Made by a program: the position numbers and the translations under genes
Assembly (NCBI GenBank): GCA_030830065.1
Contig: JAURNR010000015.1
Coordinates: forward strand, 38,826 to 102,825
From: Bacteroidota bacterium
Lineage (GTDB): Bacteria; Bacteroidota; Bacteroidia; NS11-12g; UBA955
Reading direction: 5' to 3'
Length of the DNA: 64,000 bases
Part shown: in pieces, positions 42,352-54,300 of the stretch
Position numbering within the stretch: position 1 is the stretch's first letter
How the letters are laid out: every line of letters begins with the position of its first letter
The notes under the pieces: model-generated
Told to the model about the DNA's origin: nothing
Databases searched by the model: none
Seen by the model: only the letters and a program-made list of their open reading frames with translations

Positions 42352-45300
42352 CTATGGTTTAATATAAATATTACCTTTTTCAACTGGTCTACTGTAAAAT
42401 TCGTCGTCATCTCTATTATACTGTAAAATGTAGAAATATACACCTTCAGGAAGAACTACTCCATTTTCCAACAATGTACCGTTCCAATTATTATTATAAA
42501 TTCCATTTGAATTAAACACTAGTTGACCCCATTGATTATAAATTGAAATAGTTGAGTTTGGATAATTACCTAATCCTCTAAGTATTAATAGCTCATTTAC
42601 TCCATCACCGTTTGGTGTAAATACCTCAGGCACAAAAATCTTTGGATCAATGTAATCCGGTCTGCCGTTATTATCAGAATCTATAATTCCTTCTTCATTA
42701 TCGTCACGACCGTCATTATCACTATCTACATCCAAATAATTTGGTGAACCATCTCTATCTGAGTCTTTCGTACCCTCAATTTCATCTAAAATATTATCTC
42801 CGTCACTGTCGAGATCAATAAAATTACCAAAGCCGTCATTATCAAAATCATCAGCAGTTTCAATAACATCGAAAATTTTATCATTATCACTATCGTAATC
42901 CAAATAACTAGAAATACCATCACCATCATGGTCAATCCAAGTTTCCACTATGTCTGGAATTCGATCGTTATCGCTATCAATGTCTTCAAAATCTCGAGTA
43001 GTATCAGCATCACTATCAAGTACCTCAACATCATACAAATCTCCAAATTGTCCTTCTAAACCATCGGCATAATCAAAAATCCCGTCGCCATCAGCATCTG
43101 AACCATCTACCATACCATTATAGTTAAGATCGATATATCCATAACCTGATTCAAATAAATCTGAAATCCCATCGCCATCTGAATCATTATCCATGAAATT
43201 ATACAAACCATCACCATCAATATCTTTTGTAATTTGTGCTAATGTTAACGTATCGCCTGGTTTTATCATACCCGTTCCAGAAGTGTCGGCATATCCGCAT
43301 TCCCTTAAATCATTAATTCCATCATTATCGGAATCCAAATCTTTGTAATTTGGCACATTATCAGCATCAATATCCGTATTGGTCTCAATTACATCAGGAA
43401 TACCATCATTGTCGCTATCATCGTCGATTGCATCAGGTAACCCATCTGAATCCGTATCACCGCTACCTTCAATTAAATCACTTACACCGTCACCATCAGA
43501 ATCAAAATCACGATAATTCATAATACCATCTTGATCGGTATCTGCTGTTCCTTCATAATAATCATCGATTTCATCATTATCTGAGTCAAAATCAATATAA
43601 TCAGGGACACCATCATTATCATTATCAAACGGTAAATTTCCGTTTAATGGAATTGCTTCAATCGTATCTAGGATATAATCATTATCAGAATCCCAATCCA
43701 AGAAATTAGGATATCCATCATTATCAAAATCTAAAGACGTTTCAATTGAATCTATTATTCCATCGTTATCTGCATCGGTGTCTAACCAATTCCCAATACC
43801 ATCACCATCTGAATCCCATTGAGTTTCGATTTTATCATCAATACCGTCTGCATCACTGTCTAAGTCTATCCAATTTCCGTAACCATCATTATCACTATCA
43901 ACCGCTAATTCAACAGAATCAGGAATTAAATCATTATCAGAATCCAAATCAACATAGTTTAAAACATTATCACCGTCAGAATCAATATCTCTTTCTAGAC
44001 TATCGTTAATTCCATCGTTGTCAGAATCTAAGTCCCTGAAATCTTTAATTAGATCTTCATCGGTATCTACAGGCAATAAATTACCACCCTTTTCTACAAG
44101 ATCTAAAATGCCATCATTATCTGAGTCAATATCTTTAAAGTCACCGATTCCATCACCATCAGTATCAATAATTGTCGCACCCAAAGCTCCATTAGATAAT
44201 ATTGGAATACCATTGTCGCGGTCAACATTTACCTTACCTATTCCAACACGTCCATCATAGGGTTCTACATCAAATCCGTTTGTTTCAAATAAGTCAAATA
44301 TTCCATCGCCGTCTGTATCGATATCATAAATATTGAAATAGCCATCTTCATCTTGATCAAGCAATTCTTTGAATCCACCATTTTCATCCACGTCCAATAC
44401 ACCATCATTATCTGAATCCTTATCTAGATAATTAGCTATTCCATCACCATCAAAATCATATGGTCCTTCAATGTAATCTGGGATACTATCTTGGTCTACA
44501 TCTCCGAGAATCACATTAACTCTACCAATAACATCAGCAGATTTATTTCCGGAAATATCGGTTACTGAAATATACACGAAATTATATCCTACGTCATTTG
44601 TAAAGAATCTAGAACTACTAATGTTAATTTCTTTGATTGAACAATTCTCAGTAATTGAATCAACTAGAGAGTAAGGAGAAACATCCACATAGCCTGCAGT
44701 ATCGATGTAAGCATCAATATTTTTAAGGTTTAATATGGGTTTGATTGTATCAAAAACTGTAACAAAAAATGGAATAGTTGATTGATTCAATGACTTATCC
44801 TTTACCGTACAAAATATTTGATTAAGTCCTATTTCATTACAAGTAAAAACAGAATCGGTCAATTCTACATTAAGAATTGAACAATTATCAGAAATAAATG
44901 GTATCACATCACTGTATGAAATATTTGCTCCACCGTCATTGTCTAAATACCTTTCAAAGTTTGGTATCTTGATTATAGGGGAGATGGTATCATATACCTT
45001 GAAATTTAAAACCTCTAGTTGATTATTACCCGATGAATCCACTATTTCATAAACAATAATTGCGTTTCCAATATCAGAACAACTAAAGCTACTCTTGCTT
45101 AAAATTTTATCTTTTATTCCACAGTTATCATAACTTCCATTATCAAAGTACGAAGCATCAATATTTGCCACACCATTTTGATCGAGATAAACATCTCTCG
45201 GAATGGCACGAATTATTGGCCTTAATGTATCTCTAACCTTCACTTGGAAGGTACTTGTTGTTTCATTACCTATATTGTCTACACTCTTGAATGTTAAGGT

Positions 45301-48300
45301 TTGTGTTCCGCGATCTTCACAAAAGAATTTATCTTTTGAAATGCTGTTTACGGATATACCGCAGTTATCTTTTGTCCCATTATCGACATCATAAACAGAT
45401 AGCCTAGCAACCCCATTTTGATCTAAATAAATGGTTGGATTTCTAGTTTTATTGATAGGTTTTAAAGTATCCTTTATAGTTACCTGAATGTAAGCTGACG
45501 ATTTGTTACCGGATGGATCAATCACAGTAAGTTCTACTAATCTATTTCCAACATCTGCGCAAGAGAATACACTTTGATTTATTATACGACTTGCAATTAA
45601 ACAGTTATCTGTACTGTTATTATCTACGTCACTTGGAGAAAGCACCGTATAACCATATTGATTCAGATATAGTGTAGTAGTTTTTGTTCTTACTTCAGGT
45701 GATATGGTATCTAAAACCACTACTTTTACTAAAGCAGAGGACATATTTCCACTTTTGTCGTAAATCGAATATTGAACAAAATTATTACCTAAATCCGAGC
45801 AATTAAATACTCTTTTATTTATAGACTTTTTAACTATTTGACAATTATCATAACTACCATTATCAATATCATTGGTATCGATAATTCCAATTCCAGAAGA
45901 GCTAAGATAGCAGTTTACCGTTTTTGTGATAATTTGGGGTTTTATTGTATCCAAGACTAAAACAGAAGCATTTTTTAAAGTGTAATTTCCAGAAAAATCT
46001 GTGACTTTTACGTTAACGGTGTTTACACCTAGGTCAGAACAACTGAATTGTTCCTTTGCTATAATAAAAGAATCTACAGTACAATTATCAAAGGTATTTA
46101 AGTCAATCATTGACTTGCTTACAGAAGCAGCTCCGTTTTGATCAAGAAATATTGAAACTGGTTTTAATTTTACCGTTGGTGGAATGGTGTCTAGTACAAT
46201 AACTGTAACACTATCAAAGTTTTCATTATTACTGAAATCAGTTACTGAAACTTGTATTTTAATATTACCGAGATCATTACAATTAAAGATTGTTTGGGAC
46301 AAGCTTATTTGAGAAATACCGCAGTTGTCATTTATACCATTGTCCACTAACTGTGAGGTCAGAATTGCCTCTCCGTTGTTATCTAAATATATTGATGGTG
46401 ATGTTAAGTTAATTAATGGTTTTACTGTATCTAAATATTTTAGGTTTACCTCAACCGTGTCTGAACAAAAATTAGAATCAATGATTACTGCTACATAATT
46501 ACCTGGCTTAAGTTTAGCAAACCTTTTTGAATTTGTAGTATCTTTTGTATTGTTCAAATAATACTGATAGGGAGATGTTCCACCTGTTTGAGAAAAAACT
46601 AAAAGTCCAGATGAATCTGTTAAACAATAAGGATAAAAAGTACTATCAACGGATAAAGTCAAGAGTTGTGGTTCAGACAGTGTTATTGAATCATAAAAAC
46701 TACATTGGTTCGCATCTGCAAATTGCAAATAGTATTTTCCTTTTTGAAGACCTAAAACATTTTGAGTACCTGAAAACAGACTTCCCGAAGTATCAATCCA
46801 ATCGAAGGAATATGGTTTTACTCCTCCATCTACGATTGCTGATATTGAACCAGTATTTCCGTAACAACCAGGATCATTGGCATGCAGGCTTACAGTTAAT
46901 GTATCGGGTTGATTAATAGTTACGATCAGGCTATCCTGACAATTATTTAGATCGGAAACATAAATTGAATAATCACCGGCAAGTAGATTTTTATTAATCA
47001 ATAGTTCTGAAGAATCTCCGTTAGGAGTTAAAGAATAGAAATCCCAAGGAAAGGTTCCTCCTGTAATGTAAAAAGAAAAACTTCCTGTATTATCTCCTGC
47101 ACATTTAACGTCTTTTGATGTGTAATTAATTTTTAAAGAATCAGGTGAATCTACAGTGATTTTTCGAGTAATGTTACATCCGTTACTATCTGTTACAATA
47201 ATTATGTAATCTCCAGATTTTAATGTTTGTAAGTTTTTAGAAGTATCTCCAGTAGACCATTGGTAGGTATAAGGCGGCAATCCTCTTCCTACATTAATTT
47301 GAATTGCTCCGTCTTGAGCTGAATTACATGTAACATCAGTGACATTTGAAGATAACAATAGAGACTGGGGTTCGCTAATTGATGTTATGACCGTATCGGT
47401 ACAGTTTTTATTATCTGTAACTATTAGAGTATATGTCCCACTCCTTGCATCATTGATTTGACTCGAGTAAGATGACTGCCCATTGGTAGATGTCCACTCA
47501 TAAAAATATGGATTAGTACCACCAACAATCAAGGGCTGAATTATTCCATTCGAATCTCCAAAACAAGTAACATTTCTTTTATTGGATATTGAAACTATTA
47601 ACTCAGGGGGATTTTGAATATAAAAGGTACTATTTACGCTACACAGGGTAGTATCATCAACAATATTAACACTGTAATATCCCGATTTCAAGTTACTAAT
47701 ATTAGCATTAGTTGATGTGTAACTATCTGGTCCTGTCCAATTGATAGTGTATGTGTTTGTAGTACCAGAAACTGAAGTTTGAATACTTCCATCATTTAAA
47801 TTGTAACAACTTATATTAGAGGCAGTTGCTGATAAGTTAATGGGATTATTACTTCCAAGTATAATTGTATCAAATGTTTGACAGGCATTGCCATCTGTTA
47901 CACGTAAAATATATGTACCAGCAGTAATATTTCCGATATTCTTGGAAGTTGAAATAGACTGGCCCTGTTTGTACCAATTGTAACTGAAACCGCCTGCACC
48001 GCCGGATACAGTAATGTTAATTTGCCCGGTTGCATTATTCGGACAATTAGGTAGTGTTAAAGAACTGCTAACATTGATCTTGTTTGGGGTGTTAATATTA
48101 AATTGAACTGAATCAATATCTCCATTAGCGTCTGAAACATATGCCCAATGTATGCCTGCCGCAAGATTTATAAAAGTGTCTGATAAAGTAAAATTCGTAA
48201 ATGTATCTAACTTAAAGTAATACGGAGCAGTACCATTAACACCTTTTAAAATTACAGAACCATTGGTCGCCCCAAAACAACTTACGGGCTGCTTTGATTG

Positions 48301-48378
48301 AATTTGAACATCCACAGCCATTAGTAACCTTTGAAGAAAAAAGGCTAAAAAAAGTATGTATAGTTGTTTATTTTTCAA
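42352..48378 (-). CDS. 2008-aa T9SS adhesin: ~8 SprB repeats, 8 HYR-like modules, thrombospondin type-3-like Asp-rich repeats, CHU_C C-terminus
   Basis: SprB (VTCFGDSNGIIQPLIVGGTNPYFYEW); HYR-like (DTIPPTVKLKPVSIFLDQNGAASVSKSMIDLNTFDNC..FSCSDLGVNTVNVKVTDFSGN); DSDNDGI-type repeats; C-terminus VPEVFTPNGDGVNELLILRG...ISIYNQWGQLVF. Confidence 0.92.
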   Translation of the reverse strand: MKNKQLYILFLAFFLQRLLMAVDVQIQSKQPVSCFGATNGSVILKGVNGTAPYYFKLDTFTNFTLSDTFINLAAGIHWAYVSDANGDIDSVQFNINTPNKINVSSSLTLPNCPNNATGQINITVSGGAGGFSYNWYKQGQSISTSKNIGNITAGTYILRVTDGNACQTFDTIILGSNNPINLSATASNISCYNLNDGSIQTSVSGTTNTYTINWTGPDSYTSTNANISNLKSGYYSVNIVDDTTLCSVNSTFYIQNPPELIVSISNKRNVTCFGDSNGIIQPLIVGGTNPYFYEWTSTNGQSSYSSQINDARSGTYTLIVTDNKNCTDTVITSISEPQSLLLSSNVTDVTCNSAQDGAIQINVGRGLPPYTYQWSTGDTSKNLQTLKSGDYIIIVTDSNGCNITRKITVDSPDSLKINYTSKDVKCAGDNTGSFSFYITGGTFPWDFYSLTPNGDSSELLINKNLLAGDYSIYVSDLNNCQDSLIVTINQPDTLTVSLHANDPGCYGNTGSISAIVDGGVKPYSFDWIDTSGSLFSGTQNVLGLQKGKYYLQFADANQCSFYDSITLSEPQLLTLSVDSTFYPYCLTDSSGLLVFSQTGGTSPYQYYLNNTKDTTNSKRFAKLKPGNYVAVIIDSNFCSDTVEVNLKYLDTVKPLINLTSPSIYLDNNGEAILTSQLVDNGINDNCGISQISLSQTIFNCNDLGNIKIQVSVTDFSNNENFDSVTVIVLDTIPPTVKLKPVSIFLDQNGAASVSKSMIDLNTFDNCTVDSFIIAKEQFSCSDLGVNTVNVKVTDFSGNYTLKNASVLVLDTIKPQIITKTVNCYLSSSGIGIIDTNDIDNGSYDNCQIVKKSINKRVFNCSDLGNNFVQYSIYDKSGNMSSALVKVVVLDTISPEVRTKTTTLYLNQYGYTVLSPSDVDNNSTDNCLIASRIINQSVFSCADVGNRLVELTVIDPSGNKSSAYIQVTIKDTLKPINKTRNPTIYLDQNGVARLSVYDVDNGTKDNCGISVNSISKDKFFCEDRGTQTLTFKSVDNIGNETTSTFQVKVRDTLRPIIRAIPRDVYLDQNGVANIDASYFDNGSYDNCGIKDKILSKSSFSCSDIGNAIIVYEIVDSSGNNQLEVLNFKVYDTISPIIKIPNFERYLDNDGGANISYSDVIPFISDNCSILNVELTDSVFTCNEIGLNQIFCTVKDKSLNQSTIPFFVTVFDTIKPILNLKNIDAYIDTAGYVDVSPYSLVDSITENCSIKEINISSSRFFTNDVGYNFVYISVTDISGNKSADVIGRVNVILGDVDQDSIPDYIEGPYDFDGDGIANYLDKDSDNDGVLDVDENGGFKELLDQDEDGYFNIYDIDTDGDGIFDLFETNGFDVEPYDGRVGIGKVNVDRDNGIPILSNGALGATIIDTDGDGIGDFKDIDSDNDGILDLVEKGGNLLPVDTDEDLIKDFRDLDSDNDGINDSLERDIDSDGDNVLNYVDLDSDNDLIPDSVELAVDSDNDGYGNWIDLDSDADGIDDKIETQWDSDGDGIGNWLDTDADNDGIIDSIETSLDFDNDGYPNFLDWDSDNDYILDTIEAIPLNGNLPFDNDNDGVPDYIDFDSDNDEIDDYYEGTADTDQDGIMNYRDFDSDGDGVSDLIEGSGDTDSDGLPDAIDDDSDNDGIPDVIETNTDIDADNVPNYKDLDSDNDGINDLRECGYADTSGTGMIKPGDTLTLAQITKDIDGDGLYNFMDNDSDGDGISDLFESGYGYIDLNYNGMVDGSDADGDGIFDYADGLEGQFGDLYDVEVLDSDADTTRDFEDIDSDNDRIPDIVETWIDHDGDGISSYLDYDSDNDKIFDVIETADDFDNDGFGNFIDLDSDGDNILDEIEGTKDSDRDGSPNYLDVDSDNDGRDDNEEGIIDSDNNGRPDYIDPKIFVPEVFTPNGDGVNELLILRGLGNYPNSTISIYNQWGQLVFNSNGIYNNNWNGTLLENGVVLPEGVYFYILQYNRDDDEFYSRPVEKGNIYIKP
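42640..44515 (-). repeat. Thrombospondin type-3-like calcium-binding Asp-rich repeats
   Basis: Dozens of D(S/T)D(N/G)DGI...D units (DSDNDGILDLVEKGGNLLPVDTDEDLIKDFRDLDSDNDGINDS...). Confidence 0.88.
44515..46440 (-). repeat. Eight ~80-aa HYR-like modules, each starting DT(I/L/V)xPxI
   Basis: Eight copies counted by DTxxP...YLDxxG...DNC...FxCxDxG...DxSGN. Confidence 0.82.
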
Positions 48379-48382
48379 TTCT

Positions 48383-51300
48383 TTAGCGGATTAAATTAAT
48401 TTTTTTAGAAAACGTTTTTTGACGGCCATATAAATCTTGAACATCCAAGATCAGTTCATAAGATCCAGGAGGCAATAGTTTTACAGACTCATTCATGTAA
48501 GACCCATCCCAACCTTCTAAAATATTATTGGTACTAAAAACTAAAATACTTCTGGAATCGTAAATTTTTAAATCAATATTTTTTAATGAATGATGAAACC
48601 CTTTTACATGATACTTATCGTTAATGCCATCATTATTTGGCGAGAATGCAGTTGGAAATAACAACCTATATTCGGGCCAAACCCTTACAGTTTTTATAAT
48701 TGTATCAGAACAGCCAAAATCTGAAAAGGCAACAAGTCTCACGTCAAAGTTTCCAGTATCTTCATAAGTATGTTCTTCGTAATAGAAAATACCAAAAGGA
48801 CTGCCATCACCAAAATCCCATTCCCAATACCATGAATCATAACTGGAGTCCACCAATAATACTTTTGGTGATAAAATAGTTGCCCTTTCTGTGTAGTTAC
48901 TAAAATTTGCTACAGGCCTACCATAAACTGTGAAGCTAGATTCAAAATCATTTTCACATAATTTATCTGAAATCAATTTAAGTTTAACTGTATAGTCACC
49001 AGGAATTTTATATTCAAACTGAGGTGCCGTGTCATTTAAAAAGGTACCTTCACCCATATTCCAATCATACGTATTTATTTTTCCAGATGATATTAAGGCA
49101 TTGGGGTTAAAAGTTACCGGCTCTAGAGTACATATATCATAACTAATCAAATTTGCTTCAGGCGTAGGATGAACAACAACAGATCTGGTAATTTCATCTG
49201 AACAACCCGAATCATTGTAAACAGTTAGAGAAACATCATAGTTTCCTTCGGACAGATAATTATAGATGAGGTCTTCTTCAAAAGCTGCCGAACCAGACTC
49301 TGGAAGCCATAAACCTTCTTTTATTATACCATTACCAGTGGATAGATTGTAGAATTCAAAGTTATTATCTAACAAGCATTGTACTCTATTATTGATTCTA
49401 AAATTAGCTATTGGAGATTCATTTACCAAAACCCCTAATCGAGCTGTGTCAGTACATCCCACAGAATTAGATTCTACTAATACCACCTCCTGAATACCCG
49501 GCTCTCTAAATTCATAACTAAATTGACTATCATTTCCTACAAACTTATTCTCCAGATACCATTTTCTACTGCTATTTAAAACATCAAATGTACTAATGTC
49601 AGTAAACTCAAATTGTTGTTCATTATAACATGCTGTTGTTGTATTTGATGTAATATCTGCCTTTGGGTTTCTTAATATATAAACCGTTGATTCCGATGTA
49701 TCTTTACATAAATTGTTTGTGGTTGTTATTAATTGGATTACATATTCTCCAGTATCATTATAAGAGTGATCAATTGGGTTCCTAGATTGAGTTACAAAAT
49801 TTAAACCATCACCAAAAATCCATTCTAATGATGTGAATCTATCTCCAATTATTCTTGAATTATTTCCAATTCTAACGATGTTATTGTATAAACAAACACT
49901 ATCTTTAATTAGATTTACTTCAGAAATTCCTTGTGAAAAAATTTCAACTTGTTTGACAAGCGAATCCTTACAACCCGTTTCAGATTCTATCGTTAGCTGT
50001 ATATCATAAATTCCATAGTCTTTATAATCGTGCTGAATATCTTTCCCAACCCTCTGATTTCCGTCACCTAAATCCCAGTAATAGCGCAAAGTATCAGGAC
50101 CAGAGTATGTACTATTATTATTTGTAATAAATAGGTTCCCTTTCAAACATTGGTTGTAATCATTCAAGTCAAAAAGAACATCCGGTTTTGGTGTAACAAC
50201 TACAGATTTTTCTAGAGTATCTCTACATCCATTGTCCGTTATGGCAATTAATTTAACAACAAAAAATCCGTCAGAAGAATAAGTGTGATCGCCATTATAC
50301 AATTTATTAATTGTACCATCCCCATATTGCCAGACATAACTAAGATTTCCAGTACTAACATCTGAGTTATTAAAGTATACGAACTTATTACCATTGATAC
50401 ATTGAATGGTATCATTGATATTAAAATTAGAAATTGGACTAGGTAATACAGTTGCTATCTTTTGTAGGGTATCGGCACATCCATATTCGTTTAAAACATT
50501 TAATTTAATCTTGTAGATTCCAACTGAATCAAAAGTAAATGTGGGGTTATTTACGTTTAATATTGTAGAATCCCCAAAAAACCAATTACTAAATAATTGA
50601 CCATGCGGTGATGAAGAATTATTTGAAATCTCAAAAGTATTTCCATTATCACACTGATCTAGGCTATTCACTGAAAAATCAGCATATGGATTAGGATATA
50701 TTATTACTTTTTGAAAAAACGAATCTACACAACCGAATGAAGTTATACCTTTAAGTTGAATTTCAAAAGTATCAAAGCTTGAATACCTATGAATGGGATT
50801 ATCGCCTATTGATTCATTATCGTCGCCAAAACTCCATTTATACGTGAATGTAGATTGATTGTTTGTAGAAGAATTATTGGTGAATTTTATTAGATTTTTT
50901 TCAAAACAAGTATCACTTTTAATTACCGAAAACTTTACGGTTGGTTCTTCGTAAATATTTACTTTTGAAGTACTCGTATCTTTACAACCTTCAGTACTTT
51001 CAACAGCCAATGTTACATCAAAAATACCTGGAAGCATATATGATAGTTTAGGATTTGATGCTGTATCGAATCTACCATCTCCAAAATCCCAATTCGATTT
51101 TAATATCCCGTTACCTTTGATTTTAGAAGTATTGATAAACTCAAATTCATTATCAGTAAAGCATTGATTAGAATTAACTGTTAAAAATGAAGAGAAGGGC
51201 TGCTCAAATATGGTAATCTTTTCAATTGTACTGTCTTTACAACCAAAAGAACTTTCACCAATCAGCCTAACAAAATAATCTCCAGATTTACTGTATTGCC

Positions 51301-54300
51301 TAGATGTATTCAAAGTATTAACACGCGTTGAATCACCTAAATCCCAACTGTACAATAAAGATAAACCATCAGGATTACTTGAATTATTATTAAAAATAAA
51401 TTCGTTGTTTCTAAGACATAACGCTGTATCCGATAAAGTAAATTCAATTACTGGTGTAGAATGTACAAATATTAATTTCTTTATAGTATCACTACAACCT
51501 GCTGAGGTATACGCAATTAATGCCACTTCATAACTTCCAAAGTTATCAAATGAGGTGACAGGATTGGTCATTTGAGAACTTAAACTATCTCCAAAATTCC
51601 AAGTGTAAGACAAGGTCCCGCTTCCTATTAAACTCCCATTATAAAATTGAAATCTATTACCATCCAAACATTGAGAATCTTGATTTATGGTAAAGTCGGC
51701 TTTAGGACTTCCCAAAATCTTAATGGCTTTTTGGGTTGAATCTGTACAAGAAAAATTATTTGTAGCAATTAGTTTCAACTGGTGATTACCTATTCCCAAA
51801 GAATTCAATGAGATGTTGGTATTACTCGAAATAATTGAATCATCGAGTAACCAATTATAACTCAAAGTTCCTCCTCCGTAGGAAACAGTTGATGAATTTA
51901 AGATATTAAATGATTGATTTTTTTCACATTGTTCAGAGGAATTAAGGCTAAAATTCACATTGGGCTCATTGTAAACAGTTAAACTCAGTGAACTACTATC
52001 TTTACATCCAAATCTATTGGTTGACCTCAACTTGGTTATGTAAACACCAGCAGCAGCAAAAGATTTACTTGGGGTTTTTTCAATTGATTTTGAACCATCA
52101 CCAAAATCCCAATTATATTCTAGACCACTGCCATTTAAACTATCGGTGGCATTTATAAAATTAAAAATATTTGAACTTTTACATTGTGCATTACCACCAT
52201 CTGAAGAAAATCTAACACTTGGATTTGCAATAACAAAAACTTGTTTTGTTATTTCGTCAATACATCCATAATTACTGGTTGTAATTAGCTTTATATCGTA
52301 AGTTCCATATGCACTGTAAGTTTTTGACGGGGAAGTCAAATTTGATTCTGAAGAATCGCCAAAATTCCATAAAAAATTCAGATTACCACCACCAGAAACA
52401 ACTGAACTGTTGTTTGTAAAATCAAATACATTACCCACCAAACATTGTGTATCTATTGATATTGAAAATCGGGATGTTGGCTTCGGCCTTACAACAAGTG
52501 TTGCATTAGTTGAGTCATAACAACCATTTTTACTATAACTCTTTAATACTAATAGATAAGAACCTGCAGAAGTGAATGTCACATCTGTATTTTTTGCAAT
52601 TGTAGTTGTTTGATTAACATACCATTCTGATTTAAAAATTGAATCAATTGATCCATTGAATGTTGAGGAATCCTGTAATTCAAACAAATTATCATTTTCA
52701 CACTGGATATTATTGTTAATTGATAAATTCATTGAAGGAATGTCTAAAACAGATACAGTTGTAACAAAACTATCTGTACAACCATAAGCAGAAGTTACTT
52801 GAAGGCTAACTTGATATTGACCTGGCTTTGAATAAGTCTTCTGTGGTGATTTATCATTACTACTAGTTGAATCGCCAAAATTCCAATAATTCAACAAGGT
52901 ATTATTACTAAAGTTTGATACAGATGTATTTGTAAAAACAAAATTATTGTTTGTTAAACATTGCTTATCATCATTTACATTAAAATCCGCGGTTGGATTA
53001 GGATACACATTTATAATATCGTTTGTGGTATCGAAACAACCTTGATCATTTTGAACAACTTGAGTTACTGTGTAGGATCCAGGATTTACAAAGTTTTTTG
53101 AGAATGTCCCTATGGTGTCATTAATTAGATTATACCCATCTGAAAAATACCAATCTTTCTGAATAATTTGACCAACAGAAGTTGAGCTGGAGTCAAAATA
53201 TGTAAACGCTTGATTCCCATAACAAGCTTGATAAGAGCTTACAGTAAACTTTGCATTGGGTGGATTTGGAACAGTAATTTGCGTACTAGTTGTATCCTTA
53301 CATCCATATTCATCAGTCGAAATTGCTTCTATTTGAAACTGCCCGCTTGATAAGTAGCGCTTGAAAACCAAACTATCAACTACATCAGTTGAATCATGAA
53401 AATACCAGTGTGTATTATTGATAGCAACGTTGTTATTATTAATTATTTTAAACCCTTGATTTCCAGAAACACAAGAATCGTTATTGGTACGAATAATTTT
53501 GGTACTAGGACTCGCGGAAACTCCTACAATAACTGAATCAAAACTATTACAACCATTGGCGTTGTAGATTCCCAGCGTTAAATAATCCAGTCCAATAGTA
53601 TCAAACACTAAATCCACATTAGTTGATGATCCTACTGAATCTGTTGATATTGACCAACTATAATTATAAATACTATCACTTACTAAAGATTGATAGGATA
53701 GCGTATCGGATTCTCCTTCACAGTTAATAAATTTATTACTAGTAATTAATGCAATCGGACTTGCATTGGACCTTAAAATTAGTTCAGCAGTATCTTTACA
53801 CAAGCCATCAGATGTTTCAACAACAGAAACTGTAAAATCTCCGGTATCAGGTGGGTAAAAAATAAAACTATCAGAACTTACTGAATAAGTTAATGGGGCA
53901 GAGATTTTAAATTCCCTACTGTAAAGACCATCTTTAACATCAAAGTTAGTATTAAAAAAAGCTGTAATTGGATCACCCTCACACACTATGGTATCGGAGG
54001 AAGATAATACTGATTGGAAGGGCTCCACAACATGTACACTCGCCGTTTTCTGAATTTTGCATCCATTTGAGGCAACTACTTCAGCGTTAAAATTGATGTC
54101 CCCGAATAATCCTCCTGTTGATGGATTAAAAATATATTCGAAAGTATCCTGGGGAAAGTTATTGAGATTTATCTTCCATAATGATGAAGTCAGAATTGCT
54201 CCGGTAGAACTCAATAAATTCGAATTCTTAACTATTCTAACCGTATCGTTTATTCCAGGTTGATAACAAAAAACTGTATCTGTTAAATAATCAAAATCTA

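Noticed and set aside
43746-44260. Plus-strand ORFs of 87 and 80 aa (His/Tyr-rich and Ser/Pro-rich)
   Set aside because: Antisense readings of the DSDNDGI repeats; the composition is explained by the opposite strand.
46545-46916. 123-aa plus-strand ORF
   Set aside because: Antisense to SprB repeats of the 2008-aa adhesin, no coding signature of its own.
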